From assembly GCA_030867875.1 (NCBI GenBank), contig JAOWCC010000655.1, forward strand, positions 6,239,083-6,303,082: a stretch of 64,000 nucleotides of DNA, given 5' to 3'. Source of the stretch: Actinernus sp. WN-2022 (lineage: Eukaryota > Cnidaria > Anthozoa > Actiniaria > Actinernidae). Made by a program: the position numbers and the translations under genes. Under the pieces are notes generated by a model. The model searched no databases. It was not told the origin of the DNA and worked only from the letters and a program-made list of their open reading frames with translations. Position 1 is the first letter of the stretch. The number at the start of each line of letters is the position of its first letter. Shown piece by piece: positions 11,283 through 22,235 of this stretch.

Positions 11283-11291
11283 AACCTTGCC
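11283..11291. repeat. Left copy of 9-bp target-site duplication
   Basis: AACCTTGCC directly precedes the left inverted terminus and recurs at 15109-15117 directly after the right one. This marks the insertion point of the 3.8-kb element between them. Confidence 0.85.
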
Positions 11292-11941
11292 AAAGGAGGA
11301 TATTCATGTCTTCCCATCATGCATTGCAAGCAAAACATATTATCAACCGTTTTGCCCCCCGCAAAGCTATATTTTGACGAGAAGTTGCCTTCGAGTTTAA
11401 GAACACAGCGGAAATCATGCAGCACTAGTGTCATGGCATATTAAGGTATAAAGTGCTGTATTATTAGTTTCCTTAGTAAATCCACACTTTACGTATGATT
11501 GCTTTGTTACTGTTGTGATCTACAGACATTATTTAAACATTTAACCCTAGTTTTCTTGTGTTTTATCTCCAGTGATGTCGGCCGTTTCGATAAGTGTTTT
11601 CCAGAAGTGACAACACAGTACAGTCGATTATTAAAGCTATAACTATAAGGACTTTGAACGAAGCGTCTACCTTTCTATTCAAGACCCAGCTACCATGTGT
11701 AGCGTAGAGGACCGTATGTAGAGTTAACGGTTATTCGAGCTGAGCCTCCATGTCCTTCGCGAAGTGCATGACTTACACTTACAGCAGAGAACTAAATTAC
11801 TAGTAGCTTCATTTAAAAATATTTTTAGTTTCTCGCGTACGGCAGAGATATCACTTCACAGAACAAAACATATTTTGTCTGATTCAACTTCTTGTTACCT
11901 CGATGTGAAGCACATGACTTTGACAATAGACAATATGAAGG

Positions 11942-11960
11942 CGCTCTCTCTCTCTCTCTC
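11942..11960. repeat. CT microsatellite
   Basis: A pure run of about nine CT dinucleotides lies inside the 3.8-kb element. Confidence 0.9.
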
Positions 11961-13335
11961 AACCAGTGTGCATTGCATGTATGCATCGGTATTGTTATTA
12001 TTTGGAAACTTTCAAATAAATGTCCTCCAAAATAAAGCATTGTGCCATAATTTGTTTGAGTTTCAAACGTTATGAAACACATATTACACAGTCACAACTT
12101 AAGCCTAATGAGTCATTTGTTCCTAACTAGAAATCAAATGCTCACTATATGGTTTTCATGCAAAACACACTTTACGTATGGCTGCTTGGAGATACAGAAC
12201 AATAATTTATATAATTACATGTAGTGCTCACTCCGTGAGCTATCAAGCCAAACACTCAAGAAATTAATTCAGTATCTCTCCATGCCTGATATCCTATTTA
12301 CAATATTATTTATGGCACTTAAATAATTAATTAAATCTGAATGTTATGACCAAACTCTTTGAACACTGTTTCCCTACCTGGTTATCATAGATAAAGTAAA
12401 AATGACTAGCAAAACTAAGGCTGGAACACAGAGCACCACAACTATGCACCACATGCATTCCCAATTCATGAAATAATTACTAATATTATTGTATGATCTA
12501 GATCTCCATTTTATTTTTTTGGTAACTGGTCGTTACTTAATATTTTTAAAATATATTATTGGTGTGTTGAACTAGTATATACATTTGTACATGTTAAAGC
12601 ATGAATGCTACTTCAGGAGGGACTCGATAAATTAACAAATTATAACCTGTATGGAAGTTCTACTGAAGGTTATTGCTAGAATGGATAGCACTGGGTAATT
12701 GGGCCACAATGCATTACAAATAGATTAATGATTTTGTGGAAAAAAGCAAGCTCGTGTAGTTACAAAGCACCTGCAACATAGCTGGATTTGATGCATAAGC
12801 ATTGCCCAGTAATGAAGTATATGTAGATGTTGTGCAAGTTCTTTAGTAAGCAGTCTACACATTCAAGATGAACACAAAATATATGGGTACATCTAAGTCA
12901 GGACTCTATTAAATTGCCCTTTAGGGGGGTGGGCGGTACTGTTTAGGACATATCATATATGTGCGGGTCAGGGTTTGAGCCTGATTTGAGCAGTTGGGGG
13001 TCAGGATTTGAGCCAATTTGAGCTATCAGGGTCACAAAATGTAGGGCAATCAGTGTTTTGGAGCTCCCTTTTGGGGTTCAACAGGGTCAGGGTTTGAACA
13101 TACCTCCCATTTATCACATAAGTACCCCCCAGGTAATTGCAATTTGAAACAAGGGAGGAATGAAAACCAGAGAATCTTGAGCAAAATTATTTGAGCAATG
13201 TAAAAAAACATTACCAGTCTTGCAATCAGCTATAGTAATAGCTTTATTAGTAGAGCTTTAGACTTGGCAGTTGTGTACTAATCGTTCAAGGTGCACATGA
13301 AATATTACATGATGATGGTGACTAGTAGCCTGCTA

Positions 13336-13750
13336 TACACGACTTTCATAATGGCTGCCTCCAGCCGCCTCCTACTTTGCATAATTTGGAAGATAAATAT
13401 GTAGGGGGAAACCAATGCTACTACATGAAAGATCACATTAAGACTAGTAATTGTTTTGAGTTTTAGAGGAATGTGGAAAATTGCTGTTGAGCTATGAGCA
13501 TTTGTAATGCAGAAAAATATGAAAGCGAGGCTATAAAGGCCTCCGTCGTTTTCCTTATACAAATCTCTCTAATTTCAACTGGCTGTAACTTCATTGCTTT
13601 ATAAGCTACAGCACTCAACTTTGATTAGTTCACTAATGTCGACATGCTCTTTCACATGGCAATGTTCATATTTTCTATAGATGTGGATAAACTACCGAAA
13701 CGGGAAATCACATATGCAAATTAGGAGGCGGCCATTATGAAAGTCTTGTA
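13336..13750. mobile_element. Inverted-repeat element nested in 3.8-kb element
   Basis: About 40 bases around ACTTTCATAATGGC at 13336-13385 reappear inverted at 13711-13750. The left arm has about nine extra bases. The interior has no coding frame and no target duplication is clear. Confidence 0.55.
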
Positions 13751-13808
13751 TGTACATGTAGACCTATTTTTTCACCCATAAATTTGAAGAAAAAAGTAAT
13801 GTCTGCTT

Positions 13809-14056
13809 ACCCCAGCGCTTAATTAGTTTCCAATATGCAAGTATGACGTCAGCACATTTGTTTTATTTTTCCGTCCACCACCCAGTGAAAGAATTTTAGT
13901 GAATTGGTGTGCCAGTGAACACTCTCCTATGATTGGTCAATGGCAAATTCCTTTTAAATGTAACATTACGTCACTTTCCAGGATATGGAAGGTAACATCT
14001 GATTGGTCTATAACACAATGAGGTGTGCATATTGGAAACTAATTAAGCGCTCGGGT
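13809..14056. mobile_element. 248-bp MITE with 31-bp inverted termini
   Basis: Positions 13809-13839 (ACCCCAGCGCTTAATTAG onward) match the reverse complement of 14026-14056 at 30 of 31 bases. The 185-base interior is noncoding. ATGTCTGC occurs shortly outside both ends but not immediately adjacent, so the target duplication is unresolved. Confidence 0.75.
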
Positions 14057-15108
14057 AGGAAGAAATTTACGAGAGTGAAAAAATATGTCTGCATAGGTGA
14101 CAAGTTGCTAAAGATGAAAGAAAAACTTATGTTTAGTAATTACCATTAATTAATTAAAGTTGGGCCTGGGTACACAACAAAAGCGACCAATACATGAAAT
14201 GGTAGCTGTGAGATAAGCTTATAAATCAGAAATCCCCAGAAATACATCGGTGATATGTTTATTAATTAATTTTGATTTTTTAACTTATGAATAAATCAAC
14301 ATTTCTCTTGTCTCTTTTTACTCGTAGAACTTGCTTCTCCTCTTGTTTTTGCAGGCTTTTTTCCTAAACAGGACATACACACATTAGTAACCTTACTCGG
14401 TAATACGGGAAATATATAAAACGTACGGAAAATGTTCACAAAACGAAAATTTCAACTCTTATTGGCATTTGAAAAGATGAAGCACTCGGTTCATTTGAAT
14501 GCAAAACGGACTATCTGTTATATATTGTCGCCTATGGTTTGGCAATGATCCTTCGATTTGAAAATAATATAAACGTTGGATTAGCCAAATAATACTTCAT
14601 GAATGTGTAACAACGAGCTGGGATACCTAAAGTTGCATTCTTTACACAAGTTTCATTTATAACATTTTGTTCGTGCTCACGGGTCAATAAAACGTGGGTT
14701 TCTTAGGGTCTCTTCGCAGTTTACGTGACATGAAGGGTTTAAATGGTATTTCTGTTAATATGTAACGTTAAAAACTCCAATAATAGTTTAGATAAAAGCA
14801 ATTCCCTGCACACCACTTCAATTAGCCCGTCACGAAAAGCTACTTGAAGTGTGAAGACCCTTCCCACTAACGTGTCAGAACAGGTTTCGAGGAAACATGT
14901 GCCCCTTAAAATTATTACAATCACGTCATAAAATATGTGAACAAATACTCTGTATGTTAATACGTACCATAGTTAACTCATGTCCTTGAAAGCCACGACA
15001 AAAATGTGCGTGAATTGGGCTCTCCATCGGCCGCCATGTTTACTTTTTGTCACGAGTCGAAGAACAGAGCGAGCAGAGCATCATGGGAAGACATGAATAT
15101 CCTCCTTT

Positions 15109-15117
15109 AACCTTGCC
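15109..15117. repeat. Right copy of 9-bp target-site duplication
   Basis: AACCTTGCC, identical to 11283-11291, immediately follows the right inverted terminus. Confidence 0.85.
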
Positions 15118-15172
15118 TAAATTTCATTTAGCCACATAAAATATTTTCATTCATATACATACTGTACGTACC

Positions 15173-15415
15173 ATTTTTCTGTGAGGTTGCCTCTGTATAC
15201 ACACTCCTCTTCCTTAATTCTGTATTCAAAGTGGTTTCCTTGGCTAGGGCTTCAGCAATAATGGGAGGAAGGTCTTCCACTGCAATTCTAAACTCCTCCT
15301 CATTTCTTGTATATACTGTTCTTTACAAAGATCTCTGTCTCAGCCGTGTCAGCAAATCCTCCATTGGCAGCATTGGCTTCTGGTGTTCATCTCTCTTGGT
15401 GTAATAGATCTAAGA
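15173..15415 (-). pseudogene. Orphan exon with one in-frame stop
   Basis: One minus-strand frame runs the full length between a good acceptor (AATTGTTCTCTTAG, just above 15415) and a good donor (GTACGT, just below 15173). It reads YYTKRDEHQKPMLPMEDLL, then a TAA at 15323-15325, then VYTRNEEEFRIAVEDLPPII and KETTLNTELRKRSVYTEATS. The charged, helix-like composition and intact splice signals suggest a real exon. The single stop makes it a pseudogene, a polymorphism or a sequencing error. I do not recognise the family and no neighbouring exon was found. Confidence 0.5.
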
Positions 15416-15419
15416 GAAC

Positions 15420-16710
15420 AATTAAAATGTAACAGAAGTTTAACTTAAATTCACCTAACCACATTTACTTCTTACAAACACAACCTATACACAGGGCATA
15501 TATCATAAAGACTTGTATGATATTATAAGCCACACCCCAATTTTAAAGGCCTCAATGTAAATAATAAGAAAGCTGTTCAAACACAATTCAGGGCATCTGA
15601 CAGGATGCAGAAAATTTAAGAAATTACAAAAAAAGCTCAATAATTTTACCGGTATGCAATAAATCACGAAAAAGAAATTATATATATTTTTCCTTTATTT
15701 AATCGCCTTTGTATAGTTTAAAGCAAAGAGAATACATATCTGTCTTACTATACAAACGTAGACTGCATTGGGAAATGTAGTCAAAGCATTACAAAACTTC
15801 ATTGCTGCCACAGCGAGCGAGCAAGGCAGCAGAGAGAGGACATCTGCACGCAGGCTAAGAGAGAGTGGTAGGGGAAGGAAAACAGATTGGGAGGGTGGAT
15901 TTATTTTTAGTAAAAATTTTTTTAATAACCTACCGTATTTCCTCTCACATACAGTATGTCACAACTTTTTCAACCTTTCAGATTGCCTGAAAGTTGGGTG
16001 TGTGGCTTATATGCAAGTGTTTTCAATTTGCAATGACCGTAAACAAAGCCACATGGACAATATAAATGGCACATTATTAACAGAAGATGAGTGTCAGCAA
16101 GATTTCTACTCAAGCTCCTCTCCTTTTATTTCCAAAGAAAGCTAGCTGTCCATTTGTTTGTCATGTTCTCTACCAACTCCCCAAATGGTTCCTAGTGTTG
16201 TTAAAGCCCACAACTGGTCTTGGAACATGTACATTTTCCTACAGTAGACTTTAATATTATTAGTGGCGGAGCTGAGTAAACTGTATTCATTCCTTGAGAA
16301 AGCAAATGAAAAAGAAATCATAGATACATTGTACATGTAGTCAGTCAGCAGTTCTTCAAGTGTCCCTATATTTCCTATATTTCCTATATTTTTTAGATTT
16401 CCCTATATTTTCTAAAATGTCCTATATTTCTTATATTTCTATAATTTCTTTTCTACTAACTAAAAAACGAATACAATTATTGGATATTTCATGTACTTCT
16501 AACTGTTTTTGTTAATAAGAAATTGAAGACAACTTGACTTTCTGAGCACAATTCAAAAAGCAAACAGGTAAGTCTTAACTTACAGTAATTCTGAAGTGCA
16601 TTTTATTATTTTCTCTGAGATTGTCCCAATGATGATTCACTGAGGGACCTGCTCTATTATCTATTAGTAAATAATAATTATGATGTTACTTTGTAATATA
16701 CTTTCGTACT
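15420..16710. other. AT-rich stretch with TATTTCC repeat
   Basis: No gene is recognised. A short tandem of TTTCCTATA units lies near 16360-16450. The frame 15768-16145 has no family resemblance. Confidence 0.5.
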
Positions 16711-16712
16711 AG

Positions 16713-17440
16713 AAGAAGAAGGGGACACAGATGAAGCATCACCACCAAGAATAGATCACTACTGGTCCGAGGTCCTTAAAAAGAAGGACATTCAAGGCGA
16801 ATGCAAATACCCTGTCCTGAACAACTTTGTTAAAAGCCTTCTATCACTTGCTCATGGCAATGCTGATGTTGAGCGAAGTCTCTCCGCAAACAAGAGGACC
16901 GTGACAGCAGACAGAATAGCATCAGGGGACACAACAATCAATGGTCTTCGTATTGTCAAGGACCAGATTAGGGTATGTGGACAGGCACACAATGTCCCCA
17001 TCACCAAAGGGCTTCTACGATCATCCAAAGAGGCCTATAAAGCCTATGCTAAAAGGCTTGCAGATGAAAAGGAAGAGCTCGAAAGGAAAAGGTGCAGCCA
17101 GGAAAAAGAGCAGCAAAGGCACGATGATCTCGCAAGGGAGAAGCAGAGGAAAGCAGAGGCATTGGACAGGAATAGAGTTAGCTTGGTAGAGAAAGAGAAA
17201 GAATTGAAGAAGTCCGAGATGGTCAATACAGATGAGCTACAAAGTGCCAAAGTACTGTATTAAGAAGCTAAGGACAGACTTTCGGAAGCTATCAAGAACA
17301 AAAACTTCAACCAGGCTGTCATAGCGCAAGGATTACTTGAAGTTGCTGAAAAGAAGATGGAGCATGTGATGGAGCAAAACAGACAATGCTCTGATAAAAC
17401 AGATGAACTGCAGAGAAAGCGAAAAAGGCTTCTAGAATGA
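16713..17440 (+). pseudogene. hAT-like transposase C-terminus, one in-frame stop
   Basis: After an acceptor-like TTTCGTACTAG ending at 16712, one frame runs to TGA at 17440 with a single TAA at 17261-17263. Residues KYPVLNNFVKSLLSLAHGNA and DVERSLSANKRTVTADR near 16805-16915 match the pattern of hAT C-terminal dimerisation domains (a buried Leu block followed by xxERxFSxxxxxxxxxR). After that comes a strongly charged coiled-coil tail (KEELERKRCSQEKEQQ, KEKELKKSE, EAKDRLSEAIKNKNF). The N-terminal catalytic exons are not in the window. Whether the tail was ever active in transposition or belongs to a host hAT-derived gene cannot be told from this piece. Confidence 0.65.
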
Positions 17441-17609
17441 TATACTAAGCATGTGTCTGCCCCAAAGAGGAAACCATAAATAAGGAAACCAAGTCGAGGC
17501 CACTTACTGTTGGACATTCATCAGTAGCACGATCAAAGAGAAGTGCAACTTTGAACTTTGTTGTTTATTTGAAATTGAAGACTGTAAATGTTGTATTTAT
17601 ATCATTGCC

Positions 17610-18694
17610 TTATGGTTCTCCCATACTAGGATCGATGGCAAGGCAATCTCGGTTTTGACAGTTCTTAACCTTCACATCGATCTTCTGGAAGGCATTAAGC
17701 TCCGTGATAAGATAGGCGTCGTGTGACTTCTGGCCAGGATGGTTTGTGATCGTTAAGGGATCAGGATGGCCGCACAATTCGCAGTATTCTGCCTCTGGTA
17801 TAAATAAATACGGCCATCCTCCTTGAACGCCTAATAAAGTACAGGCGTCCCTCCTTTTCACTTCATGTAGTACGCTTCGGGGAATCACAGAAGGCAGCTT
17901 CCTCTTCTTGTCCGCAAGCGCTAAAGTTGAATGACGTTTCAAGTTTATAATTGGAGCAGGAGGCTCGACCGAGAGTGGCGATTCAACCGGGCCAGGGTTT
18001 GAAGGGACTTCGTTTGAAGACTGATGGCTTGGGACTTCACTCGCCTGTTCTTTATTCTGGCTGTCGTCCAGCTGGCAAAGCGACGAGTAAAGCAGATGCT
18101 GGTGAAGACAGATGGCTTTAGTAACTGCTTGCTTCGCCTTCGAGGTATAGTTCCGGCAGTCCTTTCCAGAACAAACAAACTTAGCGCTGTGTTTCCGCTG
18201 TGTTTCCTCGCCGTTGGCTGTCCAAAAACAGCAAAACTCCCAGGTGAAATCTCGATAACAGGATGGCTGACTAAAGCTGTGATGGCTGTTAGCTCTTCAG
18301 TGACTGTCGCACTGCACAAATAATTCGGAACTAGCTGGTCTCCGAATCTCACACCTGGCTTCTTCGCCTCCTCAATGTGAGGACAAGAAAACTCACTCAG
18401 GCTGCCAGAGTTGTAATGTGCCGACCTGATGACTTTGCAGTCTTCATGAGTGCACAACCAGAGGTTACCATTATTTGTAACGAAACAACGATCACCCCGG
18501 TTGCTCGTCTTCAGGGAATATAAACCCTCCGACACCAAAACTGCCGAAGGTGATAATGCCAGCTTCGCCTTTTTCGTCTTCGGTTGGAAAGATCCACCAA
18601 GAGCATACCCACAGGAAGAACAATTTGGGGGCTTAGATCTGTTAAAGTATTCTACACTACAAGACGGGCACGTGCCACAACCACGTTGACTCAT
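17610..18694 (-). pseudogene. Cysteine-cluster protein, KDZ-transposase-associated type, frameshifted
   Basis: The start MSQRGCGTCPSC at 18694 opens a zinc-ribbon-like N-terminus (CPSC, CSSCGYALGG), then CFVTNNGNLWLCTHEDC and an FSCPHIEEA block. After a frame break near 18200 the coding sense resumes with CSGKDC, ICLHQHLL, then an acidic linker, HRDACTLLG-like (RRDACTLLGVQGGWP), CELCGHPDP and NCQNRDCLAI, ending at 17610. The total is about 360 codons. The order of Cys/His clusters resembles the CxC modules found beside Kyakuja-Dileera-Zisupton (KDZ) transposases, which are multicopy in corals; this is recalled, not searched. The break is a perfect 11-bp tandem duplication at 18186-18207 and is the only disruption seen. 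No KDZ catalytic core follows. Confidence 0.6.
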
Positions 18695-18796
18695 TATAAC
18701 TTAAAATATGAAATTCAAAGAAGGAAAAATAGCTTGCTGCACGATCGAGAATGAGAAAATGTGACAAACATTTCGGCAACGACGCGGAAGGAATCT

Positions 18797-18870
18797 TGGG
18801 GAGGTATAAATACAACGATTGCATTGGTTGACCACCGAGAACACCGACAATTTTAATTGACCAATCACAA
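18797..18870 (-). promoter_or_regulatory. Possible TATA/CCAAT promoter for the Cys-cluster gene
   Basis: On the minus strand, TATTTATACC lies near 18803-18812, about 110 bases before the ATG at 18694. CAACCAATGC lies about 20 bases further upstream, and a second, inverted CCAAT box (GATTGGTC) near 18858. Spacing fits a simple TATA plus CCAAT promoter. No transcript evidence is available. Confidence 0.35.
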
Positions 18871-18892
18871 GCAACCTAGCAAACGGTGAAGT

Positions 18893-18992
18893 CTAACTGA
18901 AAAAATAACTTGGGAATGTAGTGGAAAGGGAAAGAAACTGATCCAGACGGCGAATAAATGAGTGACCAAGAATTAATACACGAGGTGTGGCC
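18893..18992 (-). pseudogene. SGNH/GDSL hydrolase N-terminal fragment
   Basis: The minus-strand frame from ATG at 18992 reads MATPRVLILGHSFIRRL, the block I GxS nucleophile region of an SGNH hydrolase (here GHS), then stops after about 33 residues at 18893. It complements the C-terminal fragment at 6771-7240, which lacks this block, but the two are 12 kb apart and need not come from one element. The fragment sits just upstream of the promoter of the Cys-cluster gene. Confidence 0.5.
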
Positions 18993-19124
18993 ATCATTCT
19001 CTCGGTTTTAACTGGTAAAACCAATTGGACAACAAATTGTAATTGAGCTATGTAACCAACCAACACTAGAGTGCTAAACAACATGGCTTCGATAGAAACC
19101 AACTAAGAATGTACCACTTGCATG

Positions 19125-19352
19125 ATTTCAACTTTGGTAAAGACGACTGAAGTTCAGTACTCTATGACGGCTTTGAGCTAGAAGAGCACCTCCCTACTGA
19201 GAGACCTTCCTATTTATGCTCAAGTTAGCAATCCGATATACTGAAACTATGACGTATCCGGCTATTGTCCTCAACCCCCAAGCGGGACTTTCAAGAATGA
19301 CCTTATCGTTTCCCGACATAAACGCTAATCATTCGTATCTCATAATAGAGTG
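19125..19352. repeat. Second copy of the 1129-1352 dispersed repeat
   Basis: It matches 1129-1352 in the same orientation. It then passes into the LINE-like repeat block that is also found near 28.05 and 43.35 kb. Confidence 0.75.
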
Positions 19353-19354
19353 GC

Positions 19355-19735
19355 TTTAGTAATAGGATGATTGAAAGTTATTATAAAAGGCATTGATGAA
19401 AATTTTGTTTTTATATCAGCTGTATTGTTATTTATAGTTTGATTGCCTGCCGTAACACTTCGTAAATTAGCATGGTGTTGCAAGGTTTCATTCCCTGGCC
19501 CATGGACTATTACTAGAGCGTTTGTCATATCATCTACATAGCGCAATGCTTCTGGTCCGAATGTTGATTGTGTTATTTGGCTTGAAATAAAGCCTTTTTT
19601 TTGCAAAGTGCCACTATTACAAGTAAAGGGGTTGTGTTGTAGATCGCGACTGCCTATGTATTGAAACGGTAAGGGTTAGGATTGAGTGTAGCAGTTTAAG
19701 ATAATTTGTGACGTATAGCATGGCGCTATAGTCCA
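19355..19735 (-). repeat. Copy of a dispersed repeat shared with 28 and 43 kb
   Basis: The sequence from TTGAAAGTTATTATAAAAGG through GCAAAGTGCCACTATTAC to TGAGTGTAGCAGTTTAAG matches 43308-43630 and, from GTTTGTCATATCATCTA onward, 28079-28245. At 43.2 kb the block continues into the C-terminal end of a LINE reverse transcriptase, suggesting that all three derive from one retrotransposon family. GGCCCATGGACTA occurs at this copy and at 28060. Confidence 0.6.
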
Positions 19736-20206
19736 TGGGCCAGGGAATGAAACCCTCTCCCCCCTTGGGGATTTTGTGAGACATGAACCGTTTGAAAGCT
19801 TAGCCCAAGGATATTCCAAAATCAGATGTCTGCATTTAATCAGAATCTGGGTGTGGCCGTACGTCAGCATTGTTTCCTTGACCCCAAAAACCACAGGGTA
19901 CCCAATTCTAGTTTTTGAAGAAAAAAGATTTGTAAATGAAAGTTCGTTTGAATGCTTACCACAACTAGAGGTAGATCAAGTGATGCAAAATTGTTGTCAA
20001 ATCACGCCTGATGTCACCAGTATGCATGTCATAGCTCTGTTCTTTAAACTGAAACGGATGTTTTCTGATAGTTACCGGGCAAATGTTGCAAATGTTTTTC
20101 CCCTCATTGTTTTATACCTGGAATTAAGCCGATTATCTGCTACATACTTGGTTGTATTATCGTCAGAGTAGGAGTCCTAGTACATGAGTTCTCAACTTCA
20201 GATCGG

Positions 20207-21335
20207 TTACCTTTTTTTATAAACCGGAGGAATGTTAGCTAGTTTCCATACAGAAATAGAAAGACCAGTTCTAAGTGAAACATTAATAAAAACAGTTAAA
20301 GATGGCGCAAAAGCTTCTGCGCAGTTCTTTAATATGATGGCCGGTAGGTTGTCGGGACCAGTAGCTTTGGACGTGTCTAGAGAAGAGAGCATGGTGCAGA
20401 CATCATCAGAAGAGACTTGAATGGTATCGAGCACTTCAGTGATGGTAGGGTGGACTGGGCATGAATCTGGCACTGTGCAGCTAAGATGGTCTTTATAAAT
20501 CGACTGGAAAAAGTCGTTGAAAGCTTCTGCACGTGCCAGATCGTCAGAGACGGAGATGCCCTTGTAAGTCACTTTATCTGGAACGGGTCGTTTCTTGTTT
20601 TTATAAGCAAAATAAGACCAAAAACGCTTTGGATTTAAGAAAGCGTTATTAGTAATACCACGGAGGTATTCCTTTCTCTCCCGGCGGACCCAGTTCTTAA
20701 TAGACTGCCTCAGTTTACGGAACTTTTCTATAAGCTGCACATTCTTAGATTTTTTAACACGCCTCCACAAGGTTTTCTTTTTGAGTCTGGTGTCTTTGAG
20801 TTTAGGGTTTTATCAGGACTAAGGATCTCTTCCCAATTAATTGCATTTACATCATCAAGAAAAAGCTCTATAATATCTTTTACTATTGGTCTTATCCAGC
20901 TGTGATTTAATGACACAGAAAACTGGCAAGTGATCTGAGATTTCAACTGTAAGAATCTCTGAAGTAATATAGGATGTAGATGAATTGGTATATATGTGAT
21001 CAATGAGTGTTGATGTGTGATCAGTTACTCTGGTAGGTTTAGTAATAATAAGAAGCAGATTGTTAGTAAAAAGCATATCCAAGTACCCTTCAGTTTGGGA
21101 ATGTGAGTTATATATTAGAAAATCAATGTTCATATCACCAAAGATGTAGTTCTCATTTTTATCAGTATTCAGTGTTTTAACTATGTCATTTAGCTGGGTA
21201 TTAAAAACTTCAAGGTTACAAGTGGGGGGTAAATGCAGCCAGCGATTTATACCCTTTATGTTTTTACCAGCATCAATTTGTGCCCAACAAGATTCAACTA
21301 ATTCCATTTCAAATTTGATATCAGGCCTAGGTATA
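20207..21335 (-). pseudogene. LINE A, endonuclease C-half and RT N-terminus
   Basis: This is the downstream half of a minus-strand CR1/L2-like LINE whose upstream half is at 22235-22682. From about 21330 it reads LKSIPRPDIKFEMELVESCW, then endonuclease motifs: GDMNIDFL, ITKPTRVTDHTSTLIDHIYT and VEISDHLPVF (catalytic Asp-His). After a break near 20770 comes the linker and reverse-transcriptase start (FWSYFAYKNKKRPVPDKVTY, GISVSDDLARAEAFNDFF, SKATGPDNLPAIILKNCA, LANIPPVYKK), ending at 20207. Several frameshifts are present and the palm with YADD is missing. The endonuclease nicks target DNA to prime reverse transcription in intact relatives. Confidence 0.8.
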
Positions 21336-21337
21336 GA

Positions 21338-22202
21338 TTTTAGGTTGTTAGCTATTGATAGTCATTTGTCATTTAACGATCACGTAGACAAACTCTGTAA
21401 GAAACTTTCCCAACGCATAGCATTACTAAGAAAAATAAGGTCATATTTACCTTTGCCACAAAGAATTCTTTTTTATAACGCCATGATCCGACCAGTAATG
21501 AATTATGTAAGCGTTATATGGGCAGCTTGTGATAAAGAGTGTTTAGGCAGAGTACTGAAATTACAGAAAAGAGCTGCAAGAGTAATTTTATTTGCAGATC
21601 GACTTTCACCATCGGTGCAACTGTTTAATAAACTGCGCTTGCTACCTTTTTATGAAGAGTCAAAAATAAGTAAATGTTCAATTGTATATAAGCGTATCCA
21701 TGGCAACCTTCCATCCTACTTAATGGAGCAAATCAAGCTTAATAATCAATTACATGCCCGTAACACAAGATACTCTGGTATTAATGTGATTTGTCCCCGT
21801 TATTCTAGAGAAACTGAAGGAGGTAGAACATTTGCTGTTACTAGTTGTAAATTGTGGAACTCTCTACCATTAGATTTAAGGAAGCAAGACTCTTTACATT
21901 CTTTTAGACGTAACATGTGGAATCGAATTTTTAGTGAGCAAAAATTTATACATCATTTTGTTATTTAATTCAATTTTATCCGTTATCTTTTCCTGTTGTC
22001 CATTTTTATGCCTAGTCTAGTTTTATATATTCTTGCATTTTTATACTTAAATTTAGCTAGTTATAGATTAGTAGTTTTTTAGATTTTAATATTGTATATG
22101 TAGAACGTAGAGCTTTTTATATCACTGTTTGTATTTTAACTACTAGGAGGGCCACAAGTTTATTAGCGTTGCTATTATGTGTTACCCTCGCTAAATAAAG
22201 TC

Positions 22203-22234
<32 letters not shown>

Positions 22235-22235
22235 G
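21338..22235 (+). mobile_element. LINE B, 3' end inserted into LINE A
   Basis: Plus-strand sequence from about 21338 encodes only the thumb and C-terminus of a LINE reverse transcriptase: LAIDSHLSFNDHVDKLCKK, LPLPQRILFYNAMIRPVMNY, VLKLQKRAARVI, RTFAVTSCKLWNSLPLDLRK, ending at 21968. A 240-base 3' UTR and a TTA microsatellite tail (22203-22233) follow. Its left edge joins LINE A endonuclease sequence and its right edge joins the rest of that endonuclease on the opposite strand. It is therefore a 5'-truncated insertion into LINE A, antisense to it. Confidence 0.85.

Larger units (their letters stand above)
11292..15108. mobile_element. 3.8-kb DNA-transposon-like element, 9-bp TSD
   Basis: The terminal 31 bases (11292-11322, beginning AAAGGAGGATATTCATG) are repeated inverted at 15078-15108 with one mismatch, and identical 9-base AACCTTGCC copies flank both ends. 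This is the signature of cut-and-paste insertion. The interior is AT-rich and holds no transposase frame, so the element is non-autonomous. It contains smaller inverted-repeat elements (13336-13750, 13809-14056), a CT run at 11942-11960 and a weak repeat of GGGTCAGGGTTTGAGCC near 12960-13110. A 9-bp duplication fits Mutator-like or Merlin-like transposons, but the AAAGG terminus is not diagnostic, so no superfamily is assigned. The rest of the interior shows nothing I can name. Confidence 0.8.

Noticed and set aside
13821..14056. Terminal duplication ATGTCTGC around the 248-bp MITE
   Set aside because: The two copies are not adjacent to the inverted ends (one is more than 20 bases away), so they are not a target duplication.
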